Below are positions 20,054 to 30,251 of a DNA stretch of 51,749 nt, piece by piece. The stretch lies in NCBI GenBank assembly GCA_022649305.1, contig JALCNW010000026.1:1-51749 (forward strand), written 5' to 3'. Position numbers and translations under genes: made by a program. The notes below the pieces were generated by a model. That model did not search any database, had not been told where the DNA came from, and worked only from the letters and a program-made list of their open reading frames with translations. The first letter of the stretch is position 1, and each line of letters begins with the position of its first letter. This stretch comes from Enterobacter sp. Its GTDB lineage: Bacteria > Pseudomonadota > Gammaproteobacteria > Enterobacterales > Enterobacteriaceae.

Positions 20054-20076
20054 AAAGAAAAGCTCCCTTGCTTGTA

Positions 20077-20093
20077 GGAGGTCTGACCACTTG
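20077..20093 (-). promoter_or_regulatory. FadR-like operator upstream of fadE
   Basis: Read on the minus strand the core is TGGTCAGACCT, which matches the FadR pattern TGGTC-N-GACC. It ends about 24 bp before the fadE start, a position where binding would block transcription. FadR control of fadE is well known in E. coli; the site here is inferred from the match. Confidence 0.7.
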
Positions 20094-20292
20094 TGATGAT
20101 ATGGTTGTAGTGGATGTTATTTCTTTTAGCAATATATTCACAAAGTAATTACAACCTGGTTCACATTGTTCAGGTTTTAGCAGGCACGAATAATCAAAAC
20201 GCCGAAGGATTCGCATGGCTTTAGCTTCTCGCTTTTCACGCTATCCGGTACACTCCACTGTGTTATTTCATCAATACTGAAGGATTATCCTC

Positions 20293-20871
20293 ATGTACCA
20301 GGATCTTATTCGTAACGAACTGAACGAAGCGGCGGAAACGCTGGCTAACTTTCTGAAAGATGAAGCCAATATTCATGCGATTCAGCGCGCAGCCGTTCTG
20401 CTGGCGGACAGCTTCAAAGCCGGCGGTAAAGTTATCTCCTGCGGTAATGGCGGCTCCCATTGTGATGCTATGCACTTTGCCGAAGAGTTGACCGGTCGCT
20501 ACCGTGAAAACCGTCCGGGCTACCCGGCGATTGCGATTTCTGACGTTAGCCACATCTCCTGCGTTGGTAACGACTTTGGTTATGACCATATCTTCTCTCG
20601 TTACGTTGAAGCGGTCGGTCGTGAAGGCGACGTTCTGCTCGGGATCTCCACCTCTGGCAACTCTGCGAACGTGATCAAAGCAATCGAAGCGGCGCGTGAG
20701 AAGGGCATGAAGGTCATCACCCTGACCGGGAAAGATGGCGGTAAAATGGCCGGTTCAGCGGATATCGAAATTCGTGTACCGCATTTTGGCTATGCCGATC
20801 GCGTGCAGGAAATTCACATCAAAGTGATTCATATTCTGATTCAGCTGATTGAAAAAGAGATGGTTAAGTAA
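20293..20871 (+). CDS. gmhA: Phosphoheptose isomerase (sedoheptulose 7-phosphate isomerase)
   Basis: A 192-residue SIS-domain enzyme, the exact length of E. coli GmhA (LpcA). It converts sedoheptulose 7-phosphate to D-glycero-D-manno-heptose 7-phosphate, the first step of heptose synthesis for the lipopolysaccharide inner core. The SIS signature is visible in [22 protein letters not shown] (about 45-66) and in [13 protein letters not shown] (about 115-127). The C-terminal [13 protein letters not shown] helix is also conserved. It diverges from fadE and is followed by yafJ 51 bp on, with a GGGGAG/CTCCCC hairpin between them. Confidence 0.96.
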   Translation: MYQDLIRNELNEAAETLANFLKDEANIHAIQRAAVLLADSFKAGGKVISCGNGGSHCDAMHFAEELTGRYRENRPGYPAIAISDVSHISCVGNDFGYDHIFSRYVEAVGREGDVLLGISTSGNSANVIKAIEAAREKGMKVITLTGKDGGKMAGSADIEIRVPHFGYADRVQEIHIKVIHILIQLIEKEMVK

Positions 20872-20922
20872 GACTTCGCTGGGGAGGCGTATCCCGTCTC
20901 CCCGCTGTTGTGGAGGTAAGAC

Positions 20923-21690
20923 ATGTGCGAACTGCTCGGGATGAGCGCCAATGTGCCAACCGATATCTGCTTTAGTTTCACCGGGCTGGTCCAGCGCGGT
21001 GGAGGAACCGGGCCGCATAAAGACGGCTGGGGCATCACCTTCTACGAAGGGAAAGGCTGTCGCACGTTCAAAGATCCACAGCCCAGCTTTAACTCACCGA
21101 TTGCCAAACTGGTGCAGGATTATCCCATCAAATCCCGCTCGGTTATCGCGCATATTCGCCAGGCGAATCGCGGAGAAGTGGCGCTAGAAAATACCCATCC
21201 CTTTACCCGCGAACTGTGGGGACGCAACTGGACTTACGCGCACAACGGGCAACTGACGGGCTACAAAAGCCTGCAAACCGGTAATTTCCGCCCGGTAGGT
21301 GAGACCGACAGTGAAAAAGCGTTTTGCTGGTTGCTGCATAAGCTGGTCGAGCGCTATCCGCGCACCCCTAGCAACATGGCTTCGGTGTTCAAATACATCG
21401 GGACGCTGGCGTGTGAGTTACGTGAGAAGGGGGTCTTTAACATGTTGCTGTCAGATGGGCGATATGTGATGGCGTTCTGCTCGACCAATCTCTTCTGGAT
21501 CACGCGTCGTGCGCCGTTTGGCGTGGCCAAGCTGCTCGATCAGGACGTGGAAATTGATTTTCAAACCGAAACCACACCCAACGATGTGGTCACGGTTATT
21601 GCCACTCAACCCCTGACGGGCAATGAAACCTGGCAAAAGATCATGCCAGGCGAGTGGGTCTTATTTTGTCTCGGGGACCGAGTAGTTTGA
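20923..21690 (+). CDS. yafJ: Putative class II glutamine amidotransferase YafJ
   Basis: A 255-residue protein. After loss of Met1, Cys2 (MCELLGMS) would be the N-terminal nucleophile of a class II glutaminase domain. The family's substrate-binding motifs are also readable: HIRQANRG and TYAHNGQL, in which the Gly of NGQ helps form the oxyanion pocket. There is no attached synthase domain, so the acceptor of the released ammonia is unknown. GGAGG lies eight bases before the ATG. The last 30 bp overlap the end of yafK on the other strand, an arrangement that joins the two reading frames' fate. Confidence 0.9.
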   Translation: MCELLGMSANVPTDICFSFTGLVQRGGGTGPHKDGWGITFYEGKGCRTFKDPQPSFNSPIAKLVQDYPIKSRSVIAHIRQANRGEVALENTHPFTRELWGRNWTYAHNGQLTGYKSLQTGNFRPVGETDSEKAFCWLLHKLVERYPRTPSNMASVFKYIGTLACELREKGVFNMLLSDGRYVMAFCSTNLFWITRRAPFGVAKLLDQDVEIDFQTETTPNDVVTVIATQPLTGNETWQKIMPGEWVLFCLGDRVV

Positions 21691-22401
21691 TGCCAGCTGT
21701 GGATGGACGACCTCGTGACTCAGCGGTTTGCTGACGATGTAACGTCCATCTGCCACCGAAACGGTTGGTGGTTTACGCGTCTGCTCAAAATAGTCATAAC
21801 CTGGTTTTAGCTGTTTCCAGAACTCCGAGTAGGTCGAGAACTTGTGACGCTGCATGTTGGCATCGGTCATCCGGAACGGATAAATGCTCACCTGCACGCC
21901 CGCCTGACCAAACACCAGTGCGCCAGTGACAAACTGGAAAATCTCATCGATACCGCCGTCCGTCATGGCATAGCAGCCAATAGACACGCAGGCACCGTGG
22001 ATCATCAGATATTTGCCGTCGTAACCGTGTGCACGGTCATAGGCATTCGGAAAACCAATATTGATGGCTTTATAGAAGCGGCTGTCGGGTTTGAGCTGAT
22101 TGCGCTGAACGGTGTAAAACCCTTCCGGACTTTTGAAATCGCCCTGGCGCTGTTTTGGACCCAATCCACCGGAATAGTTACAGATTTTGTAGCTATCAAG
22201 TAGCTGGTAAGTCTCGCCCATTTTCACAAACAGATCGAGCGTGCGTTCTTCCTTGAATATCTGAATGTAGACCGGCGATCCCATTAACTGCTGTTTATAT
22301 TCTTTGCTTACCGGCGTGGTTGAACTGTTGCTGCTCAGCAGCCCAGCAAACGAAAGACACGGCATCAGAAGCATCGCAATGAACAATGCGATTTTACGCA
22401 T
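21661..22401 (-). CDS. yafK: L,D-transpeptidase-fold protein YafK (peptidoglycan-Lpp amidase)
   Basis: A 246-residue periplasmic protein. The signal peptide [19 protein letters not shown] would be cut before G20. The YkuD domain spans about residues 45-175; its catalytic motif is [12 protein letters not shown], with the second Cys as the nucleophile. In E. coli YafK (also called LdtF or DpaA) cuts the link between Braun lipoprotein and peptidoglycan rather than making it. E. coli has HGDC where this protein has HGAC, as far as I remember. The 3' end overlaps yafJ by 30 bp. Confidence 0.92.
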   Translation of the reverse strand: MRKIALFIAMLLMPCLSFAGLLSSNSSTTPVSKEYKQQLMGSPVYIQIFKEERTLDLFVKMGETYQLLDSYKICNYSGGLGPKQRQGDFKSPEGFYTVQRNQLKPDSRFYKAINIGFPNAYDRAHGYDGKYLMIHGACVSIGCYAMTDGGIDEIFQFVTGALVFGQAGVQVSIYPFRMTDANMQRHKFSTYSEFWKQLKPGYDYFEQTRKPPTVSVADGRYIVSKPLSHEVVHPQLASNYSVPETK

Positions 22402-22600
22402 ACTACAAGTTCCTTGATAAAGCTAAACCAACTTGCCAGGACGGCAAAAGAGACCCGAAATCAGAATTATCTGGTTAGGAGCGCTCACATTAGCATCGCT
22501 GCATTTTTTCGCAAGCGTGAATGGATGAGTTTACAAATTAGTTTTCTTTAATAAAGGTATTTATCCGCTTCGTGTAATTTCTTCACCTCGGCGAATTCAT

Positions 22601-22620
22601 TACTGTATACTTAACCAGTA
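22601..22620 (+). promoter_or_regulatory. LexA box upstream of dinB
   Basis: TACTGTATACTTAACCAGTA fits the SOS-box pattern CTGT-N8-ACAG with one mismatch (CCAG in the right half). It ends 17 bp before the dinB start, the place of the LexA site in E. coli dinB. Confidence 0.9.
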
Positions 22621-22637
22621 ATGAGTGAGGGCTTACT

Positions 22638-23696
22638 ATGCGCAAAATAATCCATGTTGATATGGACTGCTTTTTTGCCGCCGTGGAGATGCGAGATAAT
22701 CCGGCGCTGCGGGATATCCCGATCGCTATTGGCGGCAGCCGAGTGAAGCGTGGGGTGATCAGTACTGCCAATTATCCGGCGCGCAAATTTGGCGTGCGTA
22801 GCGCCATGCCTACGGCAATGGCTCTTAAGCTCTGCCCTCATCTCACGCTGCTGCCGGGCCGCTTTGATGCTTATAAAGAGGCATCGGTCCGTATTCAGGA
22901 AATCTTCTCCCGCTATACCTCGCTCATTGAACCGCTCTCGCTGGACGAAGCCTATCTCGACGTGACCGATAGCCTGCACTGCCACGGCTCCGCCACGCTG
23001 ATGGCGCAGGAAATCCGTCAGACCATCCAGAATGAGCTTAATCTCACCGCATCGGCGGGCATCGCTCCGGTGAAATTTCTTGCCAAAATCGCCTCCGATT
23101 TAAACAAGCCCAACGGCCAGTATGTGATTACGCCAGAACAGGTGGCGGCATTTGTCAAAACGCTGCCGCTTGGCAAAATACCCGGCGTAGGGAAAGTCTC
23201 TGCAGCAAAGCTCGAAGGCATGGGCTTGCGCACCTGTGAAGATGTGCAAAACAGCGATCTGGCCATGCTGCTCAAGCGCTTCGGTAAGTTCGGGCGCGTG
23301 CTGTGGGAGCGTAGCCAGGGTATTGATGAGCGCGACGTTAACAGTGAACGTCTGCGTAAATCGGTGGGCGTTGAGCGCACGCTGCTGGACGATATTCATG
23401 ACTGGACGGACTGCGAGACGATTATCGTGGAGCAGCTTTACCCGGAGCTGGAGCGACGCCTGTTAAAGGTGAAGCCGGATCTGCTGATTGCTCGTCAGGG
23501 TGTGAAGCTCAAATTTAATGACTTTCAGCAAACGACTCAGGAGCACGTCTGGCCGCGCCTCAATAAAGACGATCTGATCGCCACGGCGAGAAAGGCATGG
23601 GAAGAGCGGCGGGGCGGACGGGGAGTGCGGCTGGTGGGATTGCATGTCACGCTGCTGGATCCGCAGCTAGAGCGCCAGCTGGTGCTGGGGCTATAA
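22638..23696 (+). CDS. dinB: DNA polymerase IV
   Basis: A 352-residue Y-family translesion polymerase, one residue longer than in E. coli. Catalytic carboxylates are D8 (HVDMDCFF) and the DE of SLDEAYLD near 103-104; the steric-gate Phe is in DCFFAAVE. The finger, thumb (helix-hairpin-helix [15 protein letters not shown]) and little-finger domains are complete, and the protein ends in QLVLGL, the sliding-clamp binding motif. A LexA box precedes it. In E. coli dinB is followed by the yafNOP toxin-antitoxin genes; here pepD follows directly on the opposite strand, so those genes are absent. Confidence 0.97.
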   Translation: MRKIIHVDMDCFFAAVEMRDNPALRDIPIAIGGSRVKRGVISTANYPARKFGVRSAMPTAMALKLCPHLTLLPGRFDAYKEASVRIQEIFSRYTSLIEPLSLDEAYLDVTDSLHCHGSATLMAQEIRQTIQNELNLTASAGIAPVKFLAKIASDLNKPNGQYVITPEQVAAFVKTLPLGKIPGVGKVSAAKLEGMGLRTCEDVQNSDLAMLLKRFGKFGRVLWERSQGIDERDVNSERLRKSVGVERTLLDDIHDWTDCETIIVEQLYPELERRLLKVKPDLLIARQGVKLKFNDFQQTTQEHVWPRLNKDDLIATARKAWEERRGGRGVRLVGLHVTLLDPQLERQLVLGL

Positions 23697-23701
23697 AAGA
23701 A

Positions 23702-23735
23702 AATGCCCGGCTGTGAACCGGGCATCAAAAGACAG
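23702..23735. terminator. Bidirectional terminator between dinB and pepD
   Basis: ATGCCCGG and CCGGGCAT form an 8-bp stem around CTGTGAA. On the minus strand it is followed by TTTTCTTTT, so it is strongest for pepD; on the + strand only CAAAAG follows. Confidence 0.8.
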
Positions 23736-23736
23736 A

Positions 23737-25194
23737 TTACTTCGCAGGAATCGCTTTCAGCAGTTCGGTTAGCAACGTCCAGTAATGGCCCACGCTTTCG
23801 ATATGCACTTGCTCATCCGGAGAGTGCGGACCGGTAATGGTTGGCCCAATGGAAACCATATCCATATTCGGGTACGGCTTTTTGAACAGACCGCATTCCA
23901 GCCCTGCGTGGATCACCTGAATGTTAGGGGTCTTGTTGAACAGATGCTGATAGGTCTCGCGCACCAGCGCCATCACCGGAGAGCTTGCGTCCGGCTGCCA
24001 GCCTGGGTAGCTACCTTTAGCGGAGGTTTCCGCGCCGGACAATTTGCCCAGAGATTCCAGCATGCTCACCACGTACTCTTTACCGCTGTCGATAAGAGAT
24101 CGGATCAGGCAGATTATTTCTGCGCTGTCGTCTGTCATGGTCACTACGCCCACGTTCAGGGAGGTTTCGACCACGCCTTTCGCGACGTCAGAGTTACGGA
24201 TCACGCCGTTCGGGGTGGCATTCAGCAGTTGAACAAAGCTATCGCGAGACTGCGCAGTCAGCGCTGCTTTGTCGCTGGATACCGCTTCCAGAACCACGGT
24301 CAGGTTTTTCTCTTTCGCGGCCAGTTCGTTTTTCAGGATGTCCAGATACGCGTTAGACAGACTTTTCAACGCATCGGCTTTATTCGCGGCAACGGCAACG
24401 GTGGCGAAAGCTTCGCGCGGGATAGCGTTACGCAGCGTACCGCCGTTGAAATCAACCAGACGCAGGTCCAGCTCGTCCGCGTGACCCGCCAGGAAGCGCG
24501 CCAGCAGCTTGTTAGCGTTGCCCAGGCCTAAATGAATATCGCCACCGGAATGACCGCCTTTCAGGCCTTTCAGCGTGAGCTTAAAGGTCTGGAAACCAGC
24601 AGGAATCGCCTCACGCGTGAGCGGCAGGGTAGAGATAAAATCAATACCGCCAGCGCAACCCATGTAGATCTCACCTTCTTCTTCGGAGTCGGTGTTGATC
24701 AGGATGTCAGCCTGCAGCCAGTTGGCCTGCAAACCAAATGCGCCGTCCATACCTGCTTCTTCGGTCATTGTCAGCAGCACTTCCAGCGGACCATGCTCAA
24801 CGCGATCGTCAGCCAGTACGGCCAGCGCGGACGCCATGCCAATACCATTATCTGCGCCCAGCGTCGTGCCGCGCGCTTTAATCCACTCGCCGTCGATGTA
24901 CGGCTGAATCGGATCTTTAGTGAAGTCATGGTCGGTGTCGTTATTCTTCTGCGGCACCATGTCCAGGTGCGCCTGAAGCACAACCGGTTTGCGGTTTTCC
25001 ATACCTGCGGTCGCCGCTTTACGAATCAGAATATTGCCAACCTGGTCGCGTTCAGCGTGCAGGCCTTTTTCCTTCGCCCAGCCCATAATATGTTCGGCAA
25101 GCTGTTCTTCGTGATAGGACGGGTGAGGGATGGAACAGATTTTGGCAAAAATATCCCACAGCGGCTGTGGAGATAATTGAGACAGTTCAGACAC
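23737..25194 (-). CDS. pepD: Aminoacyl-histidine dipeptidase (peptidase D)
   Basis: A 485-residue M20/M28-type zinc dipeptidase, the E. coli length when started at the GTG at 25194. That codon gives the known N-terminus M-SELSQLSPQPLW and has AAGGAGA upstream; the open frame continues another 55 residues without support. PepD cuts Xaa-His and other unblocked dipeptides in the cytosol. Zinc-site motifs are LQAHLDMVPQ, LGADNGIG, TMTEEAGMDGA and the late IHAGLECG. It diverges from gpt and converges with dinB. Confidence 0.96.
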   Translation of the reverse strand: MSELSQLSPQPLWDIFAKICSIPHPSYHEEQLAEHIMGWAKEKGLHAERDQVGNILIRKAATAGMENRKPVVLQAHLDMVPQKNNDTDHDFTKDPIQPYIDGEWIKARGTTLGADNGIGMASALAVLADDRVEHGPLEVLLTMTEEAGMDGAFGLQANWLQADILINTDSEEEGEIYMGCAGGIDFISTLPLTREAIPAGFQTFKLTLKGLKGGHSGGDIHLGLGNANKLLARFLAGHADELDLRLVDFNGGTLRNAIPREAFATVAVAANKADALKSLSNAYLDILKNELAAKEKNLTVVLEAVSSDKAALTAQSRDSFVQLLNATPNGVIRNSDVAKGVVETSLNVGVVTMTDDSAEIICLIRSLIDSGKEYVVSMLESLGKLSGAETSAKGSYPGWQPDASSPVMALVRETYQHLFNKTPNIQVIHAGLECGLFKKPYPNMDMVSIGPTITGPHSPDEQVHIESVGHYWTLLTELLKAIPAK

Positions 25195-25454
25195 GATGAG
25201 TCTCCTTGTCGTGGCGCTGCAAACACGCTTGCAGGTCACAGGGTTAGCAGATTGATTGTTACCACAAGTCGGGCTTGCGAGATAAGGTCGAGAATACCAC
25301 TTTCTCCGTCTGCTGCTAGCATTAAGCACGTAAAAACTCCGGCCTGCGCCGCTAAACACTGGTTTTTAGTGCGTCAGATCTCTATAATCTCGCGCAACCT
25401 ATTTCCCCCTCGAACACTTTTTAAGCCGTATATAAACAGGCTGGGACACTTCAC

Positions 25455-25913
25455 ATGAGCGAAAAGTACATCGTCACCTGGGACATGTTGCAGATTCACG
25501 CCCGCAAACTGGCCGCGCGCCTGATGCCTTCTGAACAGTGGAAGGGCATTATCGCCGTTAGCCGTGGCGGTTTGGTACCGGGGGCGCTGCTGGCACGTGA
25601 GCTGGGTATTCGTCATGTTGATACCGTATGCATCTCTAGCTATGACCACGATAACCAGCGTGAGCTGACCGTGCTGAAACGCGCCGAAGGCGACGGAGAA
25701 GGCTTTATCGTGATTGACGATCTGGTCGACACCGGTGGTACTGCTGTTGCGATTCGCGATATGTATCCTAAAGCGCATTTCGTCACTATCTTTGCGAAAC
25801 CTGCCGGGCAACCGCTGGTGGATGACTACGTGATTGATATCCCGCAGGACACCTGGATTGAACAGCCGTGGGATATGGGCGTGGTCTTTGTACCGCCCAT
25901 TTCAGGCCGTTAA
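25455..25913 (+). CDS. gpt: Xanthine-guanine phosphoribosyltransferase
   Basis: A 152-residue type I phosphoribosyltransferase, the E. coli length. It salvages guanine, xanthine and hypoxanthine to their 5'-monophosphates with PRPP. The PRPP-binding signature is [12 protein letters not shown] at about residues 86-97, and the purine pocket region near [12 protein letters not shown] is conserved. It is associated with the inner membrane periphery in E. coli. It has its own terminator and stands between divergent pepD and codirectional frsA. Confidence 0.97.
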   Translation: MSEKYIVTWDMLQIHARKLAARLMPSEQWKGIIAVSRGGLVPGALLARELGIRHVDTVCISSYDHDNQRELTVLKRAEGDGEGFIVIDDLVDTGGTAVAIRDMYPKAHFVTIFAKPAGQPLVDDYVIDIPQDTWIEQPWDMGVVFVPPISGR

Positions 25914-25932
25914 TTTTCAGACGTAACTTTAC

Positions 25933-25962
25933 ACGCCCGGTTATGCCGGGCGTTGTTTTATT
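25933..25962 (+). terminator. Terminator of gpt
   Basis: CGCCCGG and CCGGGCG form a 7-bp stem with a TTATG loop, followed by TTGTTTTATTT. Confidence 0.85.
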
Positions 25963-26019
25963 TAGCGCCCGGCGGGTTACAATAGCTTCTATGACATGTA
26001 TTCATGGAGGCTACGCGCA

Positions 26020-27264
26020 ATGACCCAGGCGAATCTTAGCGAGACCCTGTTCAAACCCCGTTTCAAGCACCCGGAAACCTCGACGCTGGTGCGTCGGTTT
26101 AACCCCGGCACTCAGCCTTCGGTACAGTCCGCGCTGGACGGTAAAAACGTGCCGCACTGGTACCGCATGATTAACCGCCTGATGTGGATCTGGCGCGGAA
26201 TCGATCCCCGTGAAATTCTGGACGTGCAGGCGCGCATCGTAATGAGTGATGCCGAGCGCACCGACAGCGAACTCTACGATACGGTCGTGGGCTATCGCGG
26301 TGGAAACTGGATCTACGAATGGGCAACTCAGGCCATGGTGTGGCAGCAAAAAGCGACCCAGGAAGAGGATGCCGCCCTCAGTGGACAGCATTGGCTACAT
26401 GCCGCCAATCTCTACAGCATCGCCGCTTATCCCCATCTGAAGGGTGACGATCTGGCTGAACAAGCCCAGGCGCTGGCCAACCGCGCTTATGAAGAAGCGG
26501 CGCAGCGTTTGTCCTGCAATATGCGTGAAATTGAATTCACCATCCCCGGCGGCGCGCCAGTGACCGGCTTCCTGCACATGCCGCCTGGCGACGGGCCGTT
26601 CCCAACCGTGCTGATGTGTGGCGGTCTGGACTCCCTGCAAATTGACTTTTACAGCCTGTTTGAACGTTATTTCGCACCAAAAGGGATCGCGATGCTGACG
26701 TTAGACATGCCCTCCATCGGTTTTTCTTCGAAATGGAAATTGACGCAGGACTCCAGCATCCTTCATCAGCATGCGCTGAAAGCGCTGGAAAACATCCCCT
26801 GGGTGGATCACACCCGTGTGGCGGCTTTTGGTTTCCGTTTTGGGGCAAACGTCGCGGTACGTCTGGCTTATCTGGAATCCTCGCGGCTTAAAGCCGTTGC
26901 ATGTCTTGGCCCTGTAGTGCACGCGCTGTTAAGTGACCCTCAGCGTCAGGGCGATGTGCCCGAGATGTATCTGGACGTGCTGGCAAGTCGTCTTGGCATG
27001 CATGATGCATCAGATGAAGCGCTGCGGGTGGAACTCAATCGCTACTCGTTAAAAACGCAGGGCTTGCTTGGACGTCGCTGTCCGACGCCAATGCTGTCAG
27101 GTTTCTGGAAAAACGATCCCTTTAGCCCAGAAGAAGAGTCCCGCTTAATCACTTCGTCATCTTCGGATGGCAAACTGCTTGAGGTGCCGTTTAGCCCCGT
27201 GTATCAGAATTTTGACAAGGCTTTGCAAGAGATTACGCGTTGGATCTATCAGAGATTGTGTTAA
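26020..27264 (+). CDS. frsA: FrsA, esterase-like fermentation/respiration switch protein
   Basis: A 414-residue alpha/beta-hydrolase-fold protein. I start at the ATG at 26020, which gives the E. coli length and N-terminus [12 protein letters not shown], with GGAGG upstream; the frame opens eight codons earlier without need. The hydrolase core covers about residues 170-410 ([27 protein letters not shown]). In E. coli FrsA binds unphosphorylated enzyme IIA-Glc; pyruvate decarboxylase activity reported for a relative has been disputed, and the real substrate is open. It is followed by crl. Confidence 0.94.
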   Translation: MTQANLSETLFKPRFKHPETSTLVRRFNPGTQPSVQSALDGKNVPHWYRMINRLMWIWRGIDPREILDVQARIVMSDAERTDSELYDTVVGYRGGNWIYEWATQAMVWQQKATQEEDAALSGQHWLHAANLYSIAAYPHLKGDDLAEQAQALANRAYEEAAQRLSCNMREIEFTIPGGAPVTGFLHMPPGDGPFPTVLMCGGLDSLQIDFYSLFERYFAPKGIAMLTLDMPSIGFSSKWKLTQDSSILHQHALKALENIPWVDHTRVAAFGFRFGANVAVRLAYLESSRLKAVACLGPVVHALLSDPQRQGDVPEMYLDVLASRLGMHDASDEALRVELNRYSLKTQGLLGRRCPTPMLSGFWKNDPFSPEEESRLITSSSSDGKLLEVPFSPVYQNFDKALQEITRWIYQRLC

Positions 27265-27321
27265 GAGATTGCTAAATTTTGATGGTTTGGTAAAACAGTG
27301 GACTCACAAAAGGAGATCGCA

Positions 27322-27723
27322 ATGACGTTACCGAGTGGACACCCGAAAAGTAGACTGATTAAGAAGTTCATGGCTCTTGGCCCGTATATCCGAGAAGAGC
27401 AGTGTGAAGAGAATCGCTTTTTTTTCGACTGCCTGGCTGTTTGCGTCAACGTGCAACCTGCTCCGGAAGAGCGTGAGTTCTGGGGATGGTGGATGGAAAT
27501 GGAAGCTGAAGAGAAACGCTTCACTTACAGCTATCATTTTGGCTTGTTCAATAAAGCAGGCCACTGGCAAACGACCACCATCAAGGATAAGGAAGTTGTC
27601 GAACGTCTTGAGCAAACGCTGCGCGGATTCCACGAAAAAGCGCGTGTGCTGCTGGCGACCTTCGAACTTAAGCTCGAGCCCGCTGATGACTTTACCAACC
27701 AAAAGGTAAAGCTCTCCGCTTAA
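27322..27723 (+). CDS. crl: Sigma-S activator Crl
   Basis: A 133-residue protein, the length of E. coli Crl, starting [22 protein letters not shown]. Crl binds sigma-S and helps it join core RNA polymerase, which favours curli and stationary-phase genes. The start is an ATG behind AAGGAGATCGCA. The conserved central [12 protein letters not shown] and [19 protein letters not shown] segments are intact, so the gene appears functional; crl is broken in some E. coli laboratory strains. It shares a bidirectional terminator with phoE. Confidence 0.96.
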   Translation: MTLPSGHPKSRLIKKFMALGPYIREEQCEENRFFFDCLAVCVNVQPAPEEREFWGWWMEMEAEEKRFTYSYHFGLFNKAGHWQTTTIKDKEVVERLEQTLRGFHEKARVLLATFELKLEPADDFTNQKVKLSA

Positions 27724-27732
27724 ATCGTACAA

Positions 27733-27769
27733 TAAAAAACCCGGCGACTTTCGTGCCGGGTATTTTTTT
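27733..27769. terminator. Bidirectional terminator between crl and phoE
   Basis: ACCCGGC and GCCGGGT form the stem; AAAAAA precedes it and ATTTTTTT follows, so transcripts from both sides end here. Confidence 0.92.
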
Positions 27770-27778
27770 GCCGCAATA

Positions 27779-28831
27779 TTAGAACTGGTAGGTCATACCC
27801 ACAGCCACGATGTCGTCGCTGCTAATACCCAACTGATTATCGTCATCCAGTTGGTTGATTTTATAATCAACAAACGCGGACATATTTTTGTTGAAATAAT
27901 AGGTCGCGCCCACGTCGATGTATTTCACCAGGTCCTGGTCACCAATCCCTTCAATATCCTTGCCTTTAGACTGGACATAACCCAGGGATGGACGCAGACC
28001 GAAGTCGAACTGATATTGTGCGACCACTTCGAAGTTTTGTGATTTATTCGCAAAACCACCAGAAATTGGGGTCATATTACGCGTTTCAGAATACATGGCC
28101 GCCAGGTAAATATCATTCGCGTCATACTTCAGACCGGTCGCCCAGGCTTCGGCTTTTTCACCTTCGCCACGTGCCAGCAGATTCTGAGCATTGGTACGGT
28201 CAGAGTTGGTGTAAGCGCCGCTGACGGCGAAATCGCTGCCGCCGAAATCATAGCTCAGAGAGGTACCGAAGCCGTCGCCGTTTTGTTTCTTCGCTTCACG
28301 ACCTTCGTTTTTACCCTGATACTGCAAAGTCATGTCCAGGCCATCGATCGCGCCGAAGAAGTCGGTATTGCGATAGGTCGCCAGGCCGCTGGCGCGCTTG
28401 GTCATGAAGTTATCCGTCTGAGCAGAAGAGTCACCGCCGAATTCCGGGAACATATCGGTCCAGGCTTCAACATCGTACAGCGCACCCAGGTTACGACCGT
28501 AGTCGAATGAACCGTAGTTTTTCAGCTTCAGGCCAGCAAATGCCAGACGGGTTTTCTGAGTGGAATCGCTTTCGGCTTTGTTGCCGGAAAATTCAGCTTC
28601 CCAACGACCGTAACCGGTCAGTTGATCGTTAATCTGGGTCTCGCCTTTGAAGCCGAAACGAACGTAGGTCTGGTCACCATCTTTAGCGTCGTCATCACTG
28701 AGATAATGCATGGCTTTTACTTTGCCATACACGTCCAGTTTGTTTCCGTCTTTATTATAAACTTCAGCTGCGTGAACAGATGCGGAAGCAACAACGCCCA
28801 TTACCACTAATGCCAGAGTGCTCTTTTTCAT
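27779..28831 (-). CDS. phoE: Phosphate-limitation-induced outer-membrane porin PhoE
   Basis: A 350-residue trimeric 16-stranded porin. The signal peptide [21 protein letters not shown] is cut before AEVYNKDG, and the protein ends in MTYQF, the terminal Phe needed for outer-membrane assembly. The constriction loop carries the PEFGGDSS segment typical of enterobacterial porins. PhoE favours anions and is made under phosphate starvation. I start at the ATG at 28831; a TTG two codons earlier is in frame. A Pho box lies about 100 bp upstream, and proB diverges. Confidence 0.95.
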   Translation of the reverse strand: MKKSTLALVVMGVVASASVHAAEVYNKDGNKLDVYGKVKAMHYLSDDDAKDGDQTYVRFGFKGETQINDQLTGYGRWEAEFSGNKAESDSTQKTRLAFAGLKLKNYGSFDYGRNLGALYDVEAWTDMFPEFGGDSSAQTDNFMTKRASGLATYRNTDFFGAIDGLDMTLQYQGKNEGREAKKQNGDGFGTSLSYDFGGSDFAVSGAYTNSDRTNAQNLLARGEGEKAEAWATGLKYDANDIYLAAMYSETRNMTPISGGFANKSQNFEVVAQYQFDFGLRPSLGYVQSKGKDIEGIGDQDLVKYIDVGATYYFNKNMSAFVDYKINQLDDDNQLGISSDDIVAVGMTYQF

Positions 28832-28930
28832 TTTCAATCCTGATGTTTTATAAAACGCGCTAATATTCGCTGAGCAATAAGATTCGACTTATTACCCCGT
28901 GAAAAACAGGAAGGGTTTTATCGTCCGCGG

Positions 28931-28948
28931 GTGAACGTTTTATGACAA
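28931..28948 (-). promoter_or_regulatory. Pho box (PhoB-binding site) of phoE
   Basis: Read on the minus strand, TTGTCATAAAACGTTCAC follows the pattern CTGTCAT-AWAW-CTGTCAY: six of seven and five of seven bases match in the two repeats. It lies in the 306-bp space between phoE and proB. PhoB control of phoE is established in E. coli. I see nothing else clear in this intergenic space. Confidence 0.8.
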
Positions 28949-29137
28949 AGTAAGAATATGTTTAAAAAAGTATGATTTATTTTTTCGGTAATAAAATTGT
29001 CAACATCTGCCGCTACGCTTCCTGATCCCGCGCAACAAATTATCGTGCTATGTGCTACGGCAGTTGGCAACGGCGCTGAGTCCTGTTAAAAAGTCTGATT
29101 GACATCATTTTCCCTTATTGTTGAATGGCAGAGAATC

Positions 29138-30241
29138 ATGAGTGACAGCCAGACGCTGGTAGTAAAACTCGGTACCAGTGTTTTAACAGGCGGATCGCGC
29201 CGCCTTAATCGCGCCCACATTGTTGAACTTGTCCGCCAGTGCGCACAGCTTCATGCCGCAGGTCATCGCATCGTGATCGTCACATCCGGGGCAATCGCTG
29301 CCGGACGTGAGCATTTGGGATACCCCGAACTCCCCGCGACGATCGCCTCCAAACAGCTGCTGGCCGCCGTGGGGCAAAGCCGACTGATTCAACTGTGGGA
29401 ACAGCTGTTCTCGATTTATGGCATTCACATCGGTCAGATGCTGTTGACGCGCGCTGACATGGAAGACAGAGAACGTTTCCTGAACGCGCGCGATACCCTG
29501 CGTGCGCTGCTGGATAACAACATCGTCCCGGTGATCAACGAGAACGACGCGGTTGCCACCGCAGAAATCAAAGTTGGCGATAACGACAACCTTTCCGCGC
29601 TGGCGGCGATCCTTGCCGGAGCCGACAAACTGCTGCTGCTGACCGATCAGCAGGGGCTTTTCACCGCTGACCCGCGTAACAACCCGCTGGCAGAGTTGAT
29701 CAAAGATGTTCACGGTATCGATGACGCGCTGCGCGCCGTTGCCGGTGACAGCGTATCGGGCCTGGGCACCGGAGGGATGGGCACCAAACTACAAGCTGCT
29801 GATGTCGCCTGTCGTGCCGGTATCGACACTATCATTGCCGCGGGCAGCCGCCCGGGTGTGATTGGTGATGTGATGGAAGGCATTGCCGTCGGCACCCGTT
29901 TCCACGCCGTCGCCTCGCCGTTAGAAAACCGCAAACGCTGGATCTTTGGCGCACCGCCTGCCGGTGAAATCACCGTGGACGAAGGTGCCACTGCGGCGAT
30001 TCTGGAACGAGGGAGTTCATTACTTCCGAAAGGGATTAAAAGCGTGACAGGTAACTTCTCTCGTGGTGAAGTGATTCGCATCTGTAATCTGGAAGGTCGC
30101 GACATCGCCCACGGCGTGTGCCGCTATAACAGCGACGCGCTACGCCGCATTGCGGGTCATCACTCGCAGCAAATCGACACCATTCTGGGCTATGAATATG
30201 GCCCGGTCGCCGTTCATCGCGACGATATGATTATTCGCTAA
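29138..30241 (+). CDS. proB: Glutamate 5-kinase
   Basis: A 367-residue enzyme, the E. coli length when started at the ATG giving [12 protein letters not shown]. It phosphorylates glutamate, the first step of proline synthesis, and is inhibited by proline. The amino-acid-kinase domain covers about residues 5-260 ([42 protein letters not shown]), and a C-terminal PUA domain about 276-355. It forms an operon with proA, whose start is 11 bp downstream. It diverges from phoE. Confidence 0.97.
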   Translation: MSDSQTLVVKLGTSVLTGGSRRLNRAHIVELVRQCAQLHAAGHRIVIVTSGAIAAGREHLGYPELPATIASKQLLAAVGQSRLIQLWEQLFSIYGIHIGQMLLTRADMEDRERFLNARDTLRALLDNNIVPVINENDAVATAEIKVGDNDNLSALAAILAGADKLLLLTDQQGLFTADPRNNPLAELIKDVHGIDDALRAVAGDSVSGLGTGGMGTKLQAADVACRAGIDTIIAAGSRPGVIGDVMEGIAVGTRFHAVASPLENRKRWIFGAPPAGEITVDEGATAAILERGSSLLPKGIKSVTGNFSRGEVIRICNLEGRDIAHGVCRYNSDALRRIAGHHSQQIDTILGYEYGPVAVHRDDMIIR

Positions 30242-30251
30242 GGAGCTAAAC

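Noticed and set aside
23785..25176. Long + strand frames opposite pepD
   Set aside because: They are shadows of pepD, which is well supported by family similarity.
25195..25359. 55-residue N-terminal extension of PepD
   Set aside because: The GTG at 25194 has AAGGAGA upstream and yields the known 485-residue protein.
27779..28831. Assigning this porin to ompC or ompF
   Set aside because: Sequence details, the place next to proB and crl, and the Pho box all point to phoE.
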